35,859 bases of DNA, taken from the NCBI GenBank assembly GCA_025062415.1, contig JANXAH010000219.1:1-35859 (forward strand). The letters are read 5' to 3'. How positions within the stretch are numbered: the stretch's first letter is position 1; the number at the start of each line of letters is the position of its first letter. Below, in pieces: positions 18,046 to 27,148 of the stretch. Source of the DNA: Anaerolineae bacterium. GTDB lineage: Bacteria; Chloroflexota; Anaerolineae; B4-G1; DUEL01. The position numbers and the translations under genes were made by a program. The notes under the pieces are model-generated. The model saw only the letters and a program-made list of their open reading frames with translations, was not told the DNA's origin and searched no databases.

Positions 18046-19178
18046 GAGAGTGCCTCCTCGTATACCCGCACCAGGCGGGGAATGATCCGGTGCCAGGCAA
18101 ACTGGTCTTCCACCTTTGCCCGCCCCTGAGCTCCCATTTCGCGTCTCCGCTGGGGATCGTCTAAAAGCGCCTGAGCTTTCTCCACCCAATCGTCCATATC
18201 TCCCGGCTGGGCCAGCAGTCCATCCATCCCGTCGGTCACGACGGAACGAACTCCGGGAATGTGGTGAGCCAGGACCGGGCGCCCGCATGCCATCGCTTCT
18301 ATCAGAACCATTCCGAAGGACTCCGGTGGAAAGGAAGGCAAAACAACCAGATCAGACGCAACGTAGAAAGGGGGCAACTCCCGATGAGGCACTACTCCCA
18401 CAAAGCGCACTCGCGGCCCAATGCCCAGTTCTCCAGCCAGAGCCTCCAAAGAGGGCCTCATCTCCCCATCGCCGACCAAGACCAGCCACACATCCGTAGC
18501 CTGAATCCGGGAAAAAGCCCGCAGCAGATAGTCAACGCCCTTGAAATGATGAGCCCGGTCCAGGGCACCCACAAAGAGAAGAACCCGGGCCTCCTCCGGA
18601 ATTCCCAGCCGACGTCGCAGAGGCCTTCCGTTCGCATCAGGACGGAAGAGGTCGGTATCTACACCATTGGGGATTTCCACGACATGGTCCCAACGACGGC
18701 GAAAGAGCGACGCCAGACGGGAGGAAACTGCATAGTCTTGAGAGACGACAATCCACCGACGAGCCCCGCTAAAAACAAAGGGAGTCACCATCAACGTGTA
18801 CAGGTCAAACAGATACCGCCGGAATCCGATGCCCATCAGGTCGTTGTGATGGGTCAGGACAAAAGGAATATCCCGGAGGGCGGAGACCAGTCGGATCATT
18901 TCTGCTCCGAAGATGAAAGGATGATGGAGATGGATAATATCCACGTTCCGCAGCGCCAGCAGCCCCGGAAGAAAAGGGGCATTCCCGATTCGGAACAGCG
19001 CGGGCAAATGCCGGACAACGACGCCTGCTGGAGCCCCTGCGCTCCCGAAGGAAGATGCCGCAGTGAACACCGTCACGGAATAGCCCAGCCGGGCCAGCCC
19101 CTCCGCCTGATAGAAGCAGACCAGACCCGTCCCGGCATAGTAAGGTGGGAAAGTGGCTGTCACGTGAGCGATGCGCAT
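18042..19178 (-). CDS. GT4-family glycosyltransferase
   Basis: MRIAHVTATFPPYYAGTGLVCFYQAEGLARLGYSVTVFT ... VVLPSFPPESFGMVLIEAMACGRPVLAHHIPGVRSVV. Confidence 0.93.
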   Translation of the reverse strand: MRIAHVTATFPPYYAGTGLVCFYQAEGLARLGYSVTVFTAASSFGSAGAPAGVVVRHLPALFRIGNAPFLPGLLALRNVDIIHLHHPFIFGAEMIRLVSALRDIPFVLTHHNDLMGIGFRRYLFDLYTLMVTPFVFSGARRWIVVSQDYAVSSRLASLFRRRWDHVVEIPNGVDTDLFRPDANGRPLRRRLGIPEEARVLLFVGALDRAHHFKGVDYLLRAFSRIQATDVWLVLVGDGEMRPSLEALAGELGIGPRVRFVGVVPHRELPPFYVASDLVVLPSFPPESFGMVLIEAMACGRPVLAHHIPGVRSVVTDGMDGLLAQPGDMDDWVEKAQALLDDPQRRREMGAQGRAKVEDQFAWHRIIPRLVRVYEEALS

Positions 19179-19184
19179 ATCTCA

Positions 19185-20222
19185 TCACCATCGGACCAGG
19201 AGAAGCGCGAGTTGGTACATCCCTCGGAAGAGAGGGTCTATCACCCGATGAGCCCACCGGGCCGTGTGGGTATGGCCGGTTTGCTCGTAGGCCAGGCATG
19301 GCGTGCAGCGAAGGAGCAGGTCCCGGTCTCGTGCCCGACGCAGGGCCTGCACGCTCCGCCGACAGTCCAGAGTTTTGCGCCAGTTTTGCAGAATCCAAAG
19401 ATAGGCCCGCAGTTTTTCTCTCCACCGACCCGGATAGTACAGGAGAAGGAATCCCCAGGTGACCACTTCTGCCAGCAAGAGGGAGGGCAACAAGAGTAAA
19501 AGCGTCTTCCAGCGCCAGTGTTTCAGAAGCAAAAGATACCGATTCCGTTCCTGAAAGAAGAATTTTCCTTCTCCGAAACGGAGGGCGTAGTCGTGAAAGA
19601 CCGTTGGGGTCGGCACATAAAGACACTGGTATCCGGCCAGCCACGCACGCCACGAGAGATCGGTGTCCTCAACATAAAGGAAAAAAGTTTCATCCATTCC
19701 GCCCAAGGCCTCCCACAGTTCCCGTCGGATACCGAAGGCCGCTCCGGAGATCGCAGCCACCTCTTCGGGCTCCGAAAAAGCCGTCGCAGGCATCCCCAGG
19801 CCCCGACAGAACGCCAGTCCCGTTGGATGGACCTCGTTTCCAGCGGCATTCACCTTTTCGGGTGCGCCCATCCACAGGATACAGGGAGTGACCAGAGCGA
19901 CCTGAGGGTCCGCCAGGGGTGCCACAAGAGCGTCCAGCCAACCGGGGGCCACGGTCGTATCGGGATTCAGGAAAATCAGGTAACGCCCGCGGGCACAATG
20001 GGCGCCCAAATTACAGCCGTACCCAAATCCACCGTTGATAGGAGCCCGAATCAGGCGAACCGTGGGGAAGGTTTTCTCCACCCAGTCAGCGCTTCCGTCA
20101 GTGGACCCATTGTCCACTACGAGCAATTCATCTTCCGGCGTCAACGTAGAAAGCACAGAGGGAAGACAGCGTTCCAAGTGGGCACGCCCGTTGTAATTCA
20201 CCAGGATAACGCTGGCCCGCAT
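19185..20222 (-). CDS. GT2-family glycosyltransferase (rhamnosyltransferase-like)
   Basis: ASVILVNYNGRAHLERCLPSVL, LLVVDNGSTDGSADWVE, FLNPDTTVAPGWLDALVAPL, FFLYVEDTDLSWRAWLAGY. Confidence 0.93.
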   Translation of the reverse strand: MRASVILVNYNGRAHLERCLPSVLSTLTPEDELLVVDNGSTDGSADWVEKTFPTVRLIRAPINGGFGYGCNLGAHCARGRYLIFLNPDTTVAPGWLDALVAPLADPQVALVTPCILWMGAPEKVNAAGNEVHPTGLAFCRGLGMPATAFSEPEEVAAISGAAFGIRRELWEALGGMDETFFLYVEDTDLSWRAWLAGYQCLYVPTPTVFHDYALRFGEGKFFFQERNRYLLLLKHWRWKTLLLLLPSLLLAEVVTWGFLLLYYPGRWREKLRAYLWILQNWRKTLDCRRSVQALRRARDRDLLLRCTPCLAYEQTGHTHTARWAHRVIDPLFRGMYQLALLLVRW

Positions 20223-20291
20223 ATCTGCTTGGAGAGAGGCAAGGACGTCGCCCCAGGTGGTGTGCGGTCGGCTCCGGTTCTTCCGGCGCTT

Positions 20292-21203
20292 TTACTGACT
20301 GGTGTTCTTCAACAAGCCTGTGATCAGTTCGCGCACAGAGTGGAGAATAAATCCAGTGGAGATACAGATGGACCCCAAAATGGTCAACATCACACAGAGC
20401 AGGGCATAGCCGACAGCCAGCAACTGGGTTCGGCGGTAGATTTCTACCACACAGACCCCCCATCCCATCCCCGTCAGGAGAAAAAGCAGGCCTATCAGGC
20501 TAAAGGTCAGCATAGGACGCCGCTGACCAATAAAACGCAGGAAGCCATCCAGAACCATTAGGCCCTGAACCCAGGGGGAGCGTTTCGGCTTGTCGGCGTA
20601 CAGAACGGTCACCGGGACCTCCTGGACGCGCCAACCATACTGACGGGCCAGCCACTGCATTTCTGACTCCACAGAGAAGCCGTTGGAGAAAAAGTTGAGA
20701 GCATCCAGCACACGGGACGAGAAGGCCCGGAACCCATTCTGGGAGTCGGTCAAATGGAGACCAGCAGTGCGATTTACCAGAAAATTGAAGAATCGGTGAC
20801 CCCATACGCGCACACGAGGAACCTGAGAATTCCGGTTCAGGTAGCGGGACCCCACCACCATGTCCGCTTCGCCGGAGAGAATGGGGGCCAGGACGCGGGG
20901 AATTTCAGAGGGCAGATGCTGACCATCTCCATCCAGGAGAACGACAGCATGGGGAGAAAGAGAGCGTGCGATCTGGAGGCCCGTGCATAGGGCTTTCCCT
21001 TTGCCTCGGTTCTGCTCGTGCCGAACGACCAGTGCGCCGGCGGCAGAAGCAATTTCCGCTGTTGCGTCCACCGAGCCATCGTCCACCACAATCACTGTGT
21101 CTACATATTTCCGGGCCTGCAGAACCACGCTCCCAATGAACCGAGCCTCGTTATAGGCCGGAATAACCGCAACCACACCTTCTTTTTGGTATCCGGAAGA
21201 CAT
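20292..21203 (-). CDS. GT2-family polyprenyl-phosphate sugar transferase (DPM/DPG synthase-like) with C-terminal TMs
   Basis: VVAVIPAYNEARFIGSVVLQARKYVDTVIVVDDGSVDATAEIA, VVLLDGDGQHLPSEIPRVLAPI; ggaggaggaaaatgg RBS before the ATG at 21203. Confidence 0.9.
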   Translation of the reverse strand: MSSGYQKEGVVAVIPAYNEARFIGSVVLQARKYVDTVIVVDDGSVDATAEIASAAGALVVRHEQNRGKGKALCTGLQIARSLSPHAVVLLDGDGQHLPSEIPRVLAPILSGEADMVVGSRYLNRNSQVPRVRVWGHRFFNFLVNRTAGLHLTDSQNGFRAFSSRVLDALNFFSNGFSVESEMQWLARQYGWRVQEVPVTVLYADKPKRSPWVQGLMVLDGFLRFIGQRRPMLTFSLIGLLFLLTGMGWGVCVVEIYRRTQLLAVGYALLCVMLTILGSICISTGFILHSVRELITGLLKNTSQ

Positions 21204-21266
21204 CCATTTTCCTCCTCCCCGCCCCAAATAGAGATTGATTAGGGATTCTCTAACCCGTCCAACCCG

Positions 21267-21295
21267 ATTATAACGAGGGATACATGGTGCGTCAA
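21267..21295 (-). promoter_or_regulatory. Sigma70 promoter of the glycosyltransferase operon
   Basis: Minus strand TTGACG (21295-21290) - 17 bp - TATAAT (21272-21267), ~64 bp upstream of the first start codon. Confidence 0.8.
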
Positions 21296-21390
21296 TAGAT
21301 AAAATGGCAAAAAAACGTTTCTGTAACTGACCTGTAACCGTGAGATGAACAGTTTCTCGGCGGAGAGTTGGTTACAAAAGGCCTGGCCTC

Positions 21391-21426
21391 CCAAAGAAGA
21401 AGCGCCCCGGAAGGATCCGGAGCGCT
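21391..21426 (-). terminator. Candidate intrinsic terminator downstream of the zinc-finger/GlyA-GcvT genes
   Basis: Minus strand hairpin agcgctccgga-tcct-tccggggcgct followed by tcttcttt. Confidence 0.55.
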
Positions 21427-21679
21427 CCTTGTTGAAGCCACAGAGTGAGATGGGCGAGCCTCGGCTGGTCTGAGGGCCGGCTCCGACGTCAGTCTTGGGA
21501 TCAGCGGAGAGAGCCCGAAAAGCGCATCTGTTTCGCAGCCCGGTGAGCCGCTCCGGGCCAGAGGCTGCTCACCGTTCCGGCCAGGACAGTATCTTCATGC
21601 CGTGGAGTTGACGCGCGGGAATTACCGGCCCGGACAATCACCGGAAGAAGCAGAGGCCGCTGTGCGTTCCTGTTTCGGC

Positions 21680-21856
21680 CTACCGCTTTATCGGCTCTGT
21701 GATGCGGGGAGCGATGTTGGAGTCGCTGCGGCCGCCGCAATCTTTGCTGCGGAGTGCTTCGTAGGCACACGCTTCGGAGCAGTAGACCCGCTCCCCCCGC
21801 CGGATTGGCTCGCCTTCAATAGGTTCACCACAGTAATCACACCGCATTGCTTCCAT
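21680..21856 (-). CDS. Small zinc-finger (CxxC...CxxxC) protein, 58 aa
   Basis: MEAMRCDYCGEPIEGEPIRRGERVYCSEACAYEALRSK...; RBS ggagaagga before the ATG. Confidence 0.65.
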   Translation of the reverse strand: MEAMRCDYCGEPIEGEPIRRGERVYCSEACAYEALRSKDCGGRSDSNIAPRITEPIKR

Positions 21857-21926
21857 CGTTCCTTCTCCATAAATGAGCAGGTGCAATTTTTTGGATCAAG
21901 TCTATCCGCACTTTTCCACGTTCCTG

Positions 21927-24900
21927 TCAGTCCTCCACCGTCCGCCAGACCTGGGCTTCCAGCGCTCGGCCGCGGAAACGAGAGAGCACGGTCGCTTCTA
22001 CCGGAAGAACGGCCCGGTCGGCCTCCACCGCCTCCTCCAGGGACTTCCCGCCCAGCGGGAAGACGGCGATCTCCGTCCCTGGGACATTGTACTGTTTCTT
22101 CACGATCGCCATCCCCACCAGGTATCCCTCTACGTCAATAGAACAACTGGTGACGTGACCGATAAGTTGCCCGCGGCGGTTGACCACGGGGTCGCCAGTC
22201 TGCAGGCGGCGGACGCCCTTTTCAGCGACGCGGAAGCGGATGACCTCCCGGTCGCGCGCCTTTTCCCGAGCCAGGAGCGGGTCCCGCCCGATGAAGAAGG
22301 GCTTGTGGTACTTGACGTATCCGGCGAAGCCCGCTTCTATCGGCGAAATGTTGAAGGGGCCCGCCAGTTCGTGGCCGTAGAGGGGAAGCCCCGCCTCGGT
22401 GCGGGTGGAGTCCCGCGCGCCCAGCCCCGCCGGTTTGACCCCGTACCGCTCCCCCGCCTCCAGAATCCTCTCCCACAGCGCAGGCATCTGGTCGGGGTGG
22501 ACGAAGATCTCGTAGCCCCACTCCTCGCCCGTATAGCCGGTCCGGGCAACGACGACAGGAATCCCTGCCAGCGACCCCTCCAGCAGGTCCGTCCGGCGCA
22601 GGCGGGCCAGTTCGGTGCGGAACCGGTCCCCGTCGGCCAGCGCCAGCAACGTCGGGAGCGACGCGGGGCCCTGCAGGGCCAAGTCCCGCCTCTGGCGCTC
22701 GCCAGAGGCCGGGTCCTTCAGGTTACGCAGGATCGCCGGCGCCTCTATCCGCACCCAGGGGCGAGCCCGGTCAATGAGGACCCGGCGCTCGTTCACCGCG
22801 TTCAGCCAGTCCCAGTCCTTCTCCTCGTTGGCGGCGTTGACGACCATCAGATAGAGGTCGGCCCGGCGGCGGTAAATCATCACGTCGTCTATAACGTTGC
22901 CGTCGGGGTCCAGGAGATAGCCGTAGAGGGACTGGCCATCCTCCAGCCAGGCGACGTAGTTGGTACAGACGGCATCCAGAAAGGCGGTAGCGTGCGGCCC
23001 AGCGATCTCAAAGACGCCCATATGAGCCACATCAAACAGGCCCGCCGTCTCCCGCACGGCGCGGTGCTCCTCCCCCACAGAGGTGTACCAGAGGGGCATC
23101 TCCCATCCGGCGAAGGGAGCCATCCTCGCGCCCATCCGCCGGTGGGTCTCGTAGAGGGGGGTGCGCTTGAGGGTAGACTCCCGCTCCTCCCAGCGCCATT
23201 CGGGGTATGACGTGTCGCGTGTGGCGTGTTTCGCGAGGGCGGGCTGGCCGATGAAGTAGGGTTTGGTGAGGTCTATCTCGGCCTCACCCCACCCCCAGGT
23301 GGTGGCAAGGCCGCCGGGGGAGGGGTGAGGAACCTCTTCCACCACCACGGGCCCCTCAATCTTGCGGTAGAGGTCGGTCTCGTCAAAGAGGACATAACCG
23401 TCGGAGAGGGCACGGAGCCACGCTGCGACCCGGCCTCCGTCGGCCTTCGGGAAGATGAGGTAGCGATCCCGGCCCCAGGGGTCCGGCTCTTCTCGCTGGA
23501 CGACCACTTCGGCGATGAGGCCGCCGTGGCGATCCAGCATTCGGGCCTTTTTGGCCCCGCCCGGCTCCAGGTCGGCAATGTTGGCAGTAACCACCTGCTG
23601 GACGAACTGCCGGGCCCGCCAGCCGGTGACCCGCAGCGCCGGAGGATTCTTCCCGTTCGGGCCGAAGGAGTAGAAGTGGGGGTAGTCGGAAGGGGTGTAC
23701 TCTACGTCAATCCCGGCCTTCTCGGCCAGTTTCGCCACGCCCGCCCGGACCTCCTCCAGGACGTCCAGGTCCACTTTCCCGCGCGGGAGGGTGCCCACCA
23801 GGCCATTGTAGGCAAAGGGTTGGATGGCGAAGAGGAGTCGGGCAATGAGGTCGGCCAGGGTCTCCATATCCTCCTCGGCCAGCCCTCGCTGGGTGACCCA
23901 CGGGGTGCCCATGCGGATGCCCGTCGCCAGCGCAGTCATCGTGTCTCCCGGAATGGTGTTTTTGTTGACAACGATCCCGGCCAGGTCCAGGATGCGGGCC
24001 GCTGGCTCTCCCCAGACGGGATAGCCCGTTCGGGTGGGGATGGACTTCAGGTCCACCACCAGCAGGTGGGTGTTTGTGCCGCCGTAGGCCAGCCGAAGCC
24101 CCCGCTTCTGAAGGGCCTCCGCGAGGGCCTTTGCGTTGGCGACGATCTGGTGCTGAAGGCAGCGGAACTGTTCCGTCTGGGCCAATTTGAAGGCGACGGC
24201 CATCGCAGCGAACTTGTTGACATGGGGCCCGCCCTGTTCGCCAGGGAAGACGGCCAGGTCTATGGCCTGGGCCAGCGCCTCGTCGGTGGTCAGGATGCAG
24301 GCGCCGCGAGGCCCGCAGATGGTCTTGTGGGTGGTGAAGACGGTGACATGGGCGATGCCGACGGGATTGGGGTAGGCTCCGGCAGCAGCCATCCCGGCGG
24401 TATGGGCAATGTCGGCGACGAGATACGCTCCCACCTCATCGGCGATGGAGCGAAAGGCATACCAGTCGGGTGCCCAGGGGTAGGAGGTGTATCCGGCAAC
24501 GATGACGCGCGGCCGGTGCCGGCGGGCCAGGTCCCGAATCGCATCGTAGTCCAGCCGCTCCGTCTTCGGGTCCACACCGTAGGAGACCCGGCGGTACCAG
24601 CGACCGGAGAAGTTAAACTCGGAGCCGTGGGTCAGGTGGCCGCCCTGAAAGAGGTCCATCCCCATCAGGACGTCGCCGGGTTTCATCAGGGCTTGGTAGA
24701 TGGCGAGATTGGCCGCGGCACCGGAGAGGGGCTGGACGTTGACGAAGATGTGCTCCGGGCGGACGTTGTCGTGGGCGAAGAGTTCGGCGCAGCGGCGCTG
24801 GGCCAGGCACTCCACCAGGTGGACGTAGTCCACGCCCTTGTAGAAGCGGCGGTCGGCGTAGCGGCGGTAGAAGGCCAGTTGCCAGGCCACGTCCCGCAGC

Positions 24901-25121
24901 CGCTCCTCCGGGTCGCGGGTCATCCGCAGGGGCGGATAACCCTCGGCGTAGACGTTCTGGAAAACGGAACCCTCGGCCTCCCGGACAGCCTTCGGGGCAT
25001 AGGACTCGGAGGGGATGAGGATGAGTTTCCGGGCCTGACGCTCCTGCTCCCAGCGGATGAGGTCGGCCATAAAGGGGTCCAGTTCTTCCAGGTCACCGCG
25101 AAAGAGAAAATCGTTGGGCAT
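21927..25121 (-). CDS. Fused serine hydroxymethyltransferase - GcvT-like domain - aminomethyltransferase (GlyA-GcvT)
   Basis: SHMT motifs [66 protein letters not shown]; GcvT motifs [76 protein letters not shown] ggaggcttgtt-ATG at 25121. Confidence 0.93.
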   Translation of the reverse strand: MPNDFLFRGDLEELDPFMADLIRWEQERQARKLILIPSESYAPKAVREAEGSVFQNVYAEGYPPLRMTRDPEERLRDVAWQLAFYRRYADRRFYKGVDYVHLVECLAQRRCAELFAHDNVRPEHIFVNVQPLSGAAANLAIYQALMKPGDVLMGMDLFQGGHLTHGSEFNFSGRWYRRVSYGVDPKTERLDYDAIRDLARRHRPRVIVAGYTSYPWAPDWYAFRSIADEVGAYLVADIAHTAGMAAAGAYPNPVGIAHVTVFTTHKTICGPRGACILTTDEALAQAIDLAVFPGEQGGPHVNKFAAMAVAFKLAQTEQFRCLQHQIVANAKALAEALQKRGLRLAYGGTNTHLLVVDLKSIPTRTGYPVWGEPAARILDLAGIVVNKNTIPGDTMTALATGIRMGTPWVTQRGLAEEDMETLADLIARLLFAIQPFAYNGLVGTLPRGKVDLDVLEEVRAGVAKLAEKAGIDVEYTPSDYPHFYSFGPNGKNPPALRVTGWRARQFVQQVVTANIADLEPGGAKKARMLDRHGGLIAEVVVQREEPDPWGRDRYLIFPKADGGRVAAWLRALSDGYVLFDETDLYRKIEGPVVVEEVPHPSPGGLATTWGWGEAEIDLTKPYFIGQPALAKHATRDTSYPEWRWEERESTLKRTPLYETHRRMGARMAPFAGWEMPLWYTSVGEEHRAVRETAGLFDVAHMGVFEIAGPHATAFLDAVCTNYVAWLEDGQSLYGYLLDPDGNVIDDVMIYRRRADLYLMVVNAANEEKDWDWLNAVNERRVLIDRARPWVRIEAPAILRNLKDPASGERQRRDLALQGPASLPTLLALADGDRFRTELARLRRTDLLEGSLAGIPVVVARTGYTGEEWGYEIFVHPDQMPALWERILEAGERYGVKPAGLGARDSTRTEAGLPLYGHELAGPFNISPIEAGFAGYVKYHKPFFIGRDPLLAREKARDREVIRFRVAEKGVRRLQTGDPVVNRRGQLIGHVTSCSIDVEGYLVGMAIVKKQYNVPGTEIAVFPLGGKSLEEAVEADRAVLPVEATVLSRFRGRALEAQVWRTVED

Positions 25122-25169
25122 AACAAGCCTCCGGTGATAGTTAATCGCCTTGAAACCCGCTTCAGATCC

Positions 25170-25449
25170 TGTGTTCTGGATCCATTCACTCACGCACCGG
25201 GCGAATTCCTCAAAGTCTTTCAGGCGCTCCTGCAGGTGCTGGTAGACCCTCCGGCGGCCCACCTCCAGGTATTTGTACCCTGAAGGTAAACTGACCACTG
25301 GTCAGCCAGGACGATGCTGGCGAGGTCCAGGCCGCTCGGATAGCGACCTGGAAGTTCCGCTCCACCGCGCTGACCAGAACGGGGTTCTGGACAAATTCCT
25401 CAAGCGTCAGAGGACGAATCTGTTGCAAAGCGCACACGGTTGGCGACAA
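25170..25449 (-). pseudogene. Decayed HepT/DUF86-family toxin relic
   Basis: Frame A IRPLTLEEFVQNPVLVSAVERNFQVAIRAA, shifted frame GLDLASIVLADQ, then (after loss of the central part) KYLEVGRRRVYQHLQERLKDFEEFARCVSEWIQ: start and end of a DUF86 protein broken by frameshift and internal deletion. Confidence 0.7.
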
Positions 25450-25517
25450 CCCTCAAGCGCGCTGTGATAGAGGTCGTGTAGCCGCAGACTTCCCTCGCGA
25501 CTTTGTGTCTTCGTGGT

Positions 25518-26162
25518 TTACACTGGCCGGGGGCCGCGCTCAAAGGGCCGGGACGGCGTCGGCGACGGGCCGGAACTCCGAAGGGGGGCGCCACACCGGC
25601 TGCAGAACCGGGCGTCGGGGCCGGAGCGCTTCCCGCAGCGGGGGCAAACGATGGGGCGGGCCTCCGCCAGGGGCGCGCCACAGGCGGAGCACTTCGCTGC
25701 GCCGACGGGGTTGCTCACCCCGCAGTACGCGCAGATAACGTCTTCCTCCTCCAGCGCCCCCGCCGGTTGTGCTCCGACACTGGCGCAGTAATGCTCCACC
25801 GCTTGCCAGACCTGCTGGGGGAGGGTCAGGCCAGCGATGCTGCGGGCGAGGTCGTCTATGCGGGAAAGCAGGGAGAGGGGATTGATGAGGGCCATCAGAC
25901 CGGTCTGGGCCAGGTCGGCGACGGCTCCCAGCCAGCGCTGCTGGCCCATCGTGACGCGGACGCCGCCCTCCACCCGGCTGATACCCAGCGTGAGCGCGCT
26001 CTGGGGCCCGCTCCAGTCCCAATCTCGCGTGGCGATCTGGACCAGGAGATGATCCCCCTGACCGACGCGCTGGGCCATCAGGCCGCCGGTGTTGAACTGA
26101 AGGACCAGCGCGTCGGCCAAGGCCTGGGGATCTATCTCTCCACGGTAGACTCGCTCCTCCAT
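25518..26162 (-). CDS. Zinc-ribbon-domain protein
   Basis: ICAYCGVSNPVGAAKCSACGAPL and VCPRCGKRSGPDARFCSRCGAPL double zinc ribbon at the C-terminus. Confidence 0.8.
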   Translation of the reverse strand: MEERVYRGEIDPQALADALVLQFNTGGLMAQRVGQGDHLLVQIATRDWDWSGPQSALTLGISRVEGGVRVTMGQQRWLGAVADLAQTGLMALINPLSLLSRIDDLARSIAGLTLPQQVWQAVEHYCASVGAQPAGALEEEDVICAYCGVSNPVGAAKCSACGAPLAEARPIVCPRCGKRSGPDARFCSRCGAPLRSSGPSPTPSRPFERGPRPV

Positions 26163-26216
26163 CGGGCCCTCCCGGAGAAAGTATACTCCCAGGAGGACAG
26201 AAGCGCAAGCGGAACT

Positions 26217-26582
26217 TTACTCCACGTAGATTTCCACCCGCTCGTTATCCTCCGAATCCTCCACTTCCACGATCTTCCCGGTCAGGCTACTGGTCAGGGC
26301 CTCCTCCAGTTCCTGCCAGTTGACGCCCGCGTCCGGAGCGAAGCGCTCTGCGATGCGCAGGCCCACTTTCACCAACTGCAGGGGAACGGTGACGTTGACC
26401 CTGCTCCGCCCGGACACGATATCGGTCACCTGGATGCGGAGGAAGCGGCCCTCGTGACGAGGGCCAGGGCCGCCGGCTCCGACTTTCTGCCCGATCGCGC
26501 GCAGGAGCGCAGCCGCCTCCTCTGCGGTGATCTTGCCCTCTTCCAGCATCTGGAGAATCTTGAGCCGTTCCTCTGTGGTCAT
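26217..26582 (-). CDS. SHOCT-like-motif protein (121 aa)
   Basis: MTTEERLKILQMLEEGKITAEEAAALLRAIG... plus basic/acidic C-terminal domain; ATG overlaps the upstream stop (ATGA). Confidence 0.8.
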   Translation of the reverse strand: MTTEERLKILQMLEEGKITAEEAAALLRAIGQKVGAGGPGPRHEGRFLRIQVTDIVSGRSRVNVTVPLQLVKVGLRIAERFAPDAGVNWQELEEALTSSLTGKIVEVEDSEDNERVEIYVE

Positions 26583-27148
26583 TCTGCTGCCTCCGCTGGA
26601 TAGAAGTCGCTGTAGCGAAAATATTCTCTTTTGGGACGGGGGTTCCCCCGCCCCTCTCCCGCCACTGAAGGTGACAGGACGATTTCCCCGGCCGGCTCCT
26701 CCGGCGCAGGGGCAGATGCCATCTGGTCCTCCATATAGACGATGGACGGGATAAAAGTGGAGGCCTGCATGGCAGCCCAGTGGAAGACCCCGCCCACCGA
26801 GCGAAGGAACATCACCAGAAAGACATGTCCCACCTGCATCGCCCCGGCTGCAGCCAGCGCGGCCAGGACAAGGGTAGTCAGGGCAATCAGGCTGTCGGTC
26901 ACCATCATCACCAGCCGCCGGTTCCAGCGGTCCACGAGCGCTCCGACGAAGGGACCCAGAAAGACCTGGGGCAGGAGGGCCACCATCGTCGCCAGCGCCA
27001 GCACCGTCGCCGAGCCGGTGATCTTCGTCAGCCACCAGACCAGGGCGAACTGGACCAGCATGCTCCCGAAGAGGGAAAAGGCCTGGCCGGTCCAGATGGT
27101 GAAGAAGCGAGTAGCCCAGTTGGAGGGAAGAGACCGTTGAGCCATCAT
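26579..27148 (-). pseudogene. MFS transporter with large internal deletion (TM1-4 joined to the extreme C-terminus)
   Basis: Begins like an intact MFS protein (FTIWTGQAFSLFGSMLVQFALVWWLTKITGSATVLALATMVALLPQVFLGPFVGALVDRWNRR) and jumps at ~26753 from FHWAAMQASTF to IPSIVYMEDQMASAPAPEEP, typical of a C-terminal tail. Confidence 0.7.

Noticed and set aside
23226-25283. 685-aa plus-strand ORF
   Set aside because: Antisense shadow of the GlyA-GcvT gene; composition (Gly/Val/Asp-rich, no motifs) is typical of GC-rich antisense frames.
25122-25298. HepT-SHMT fusion
   Set aside because: The upstream sequence is only the tail of a broken DUF86 gene; a good RBS precedes ATG 25121.
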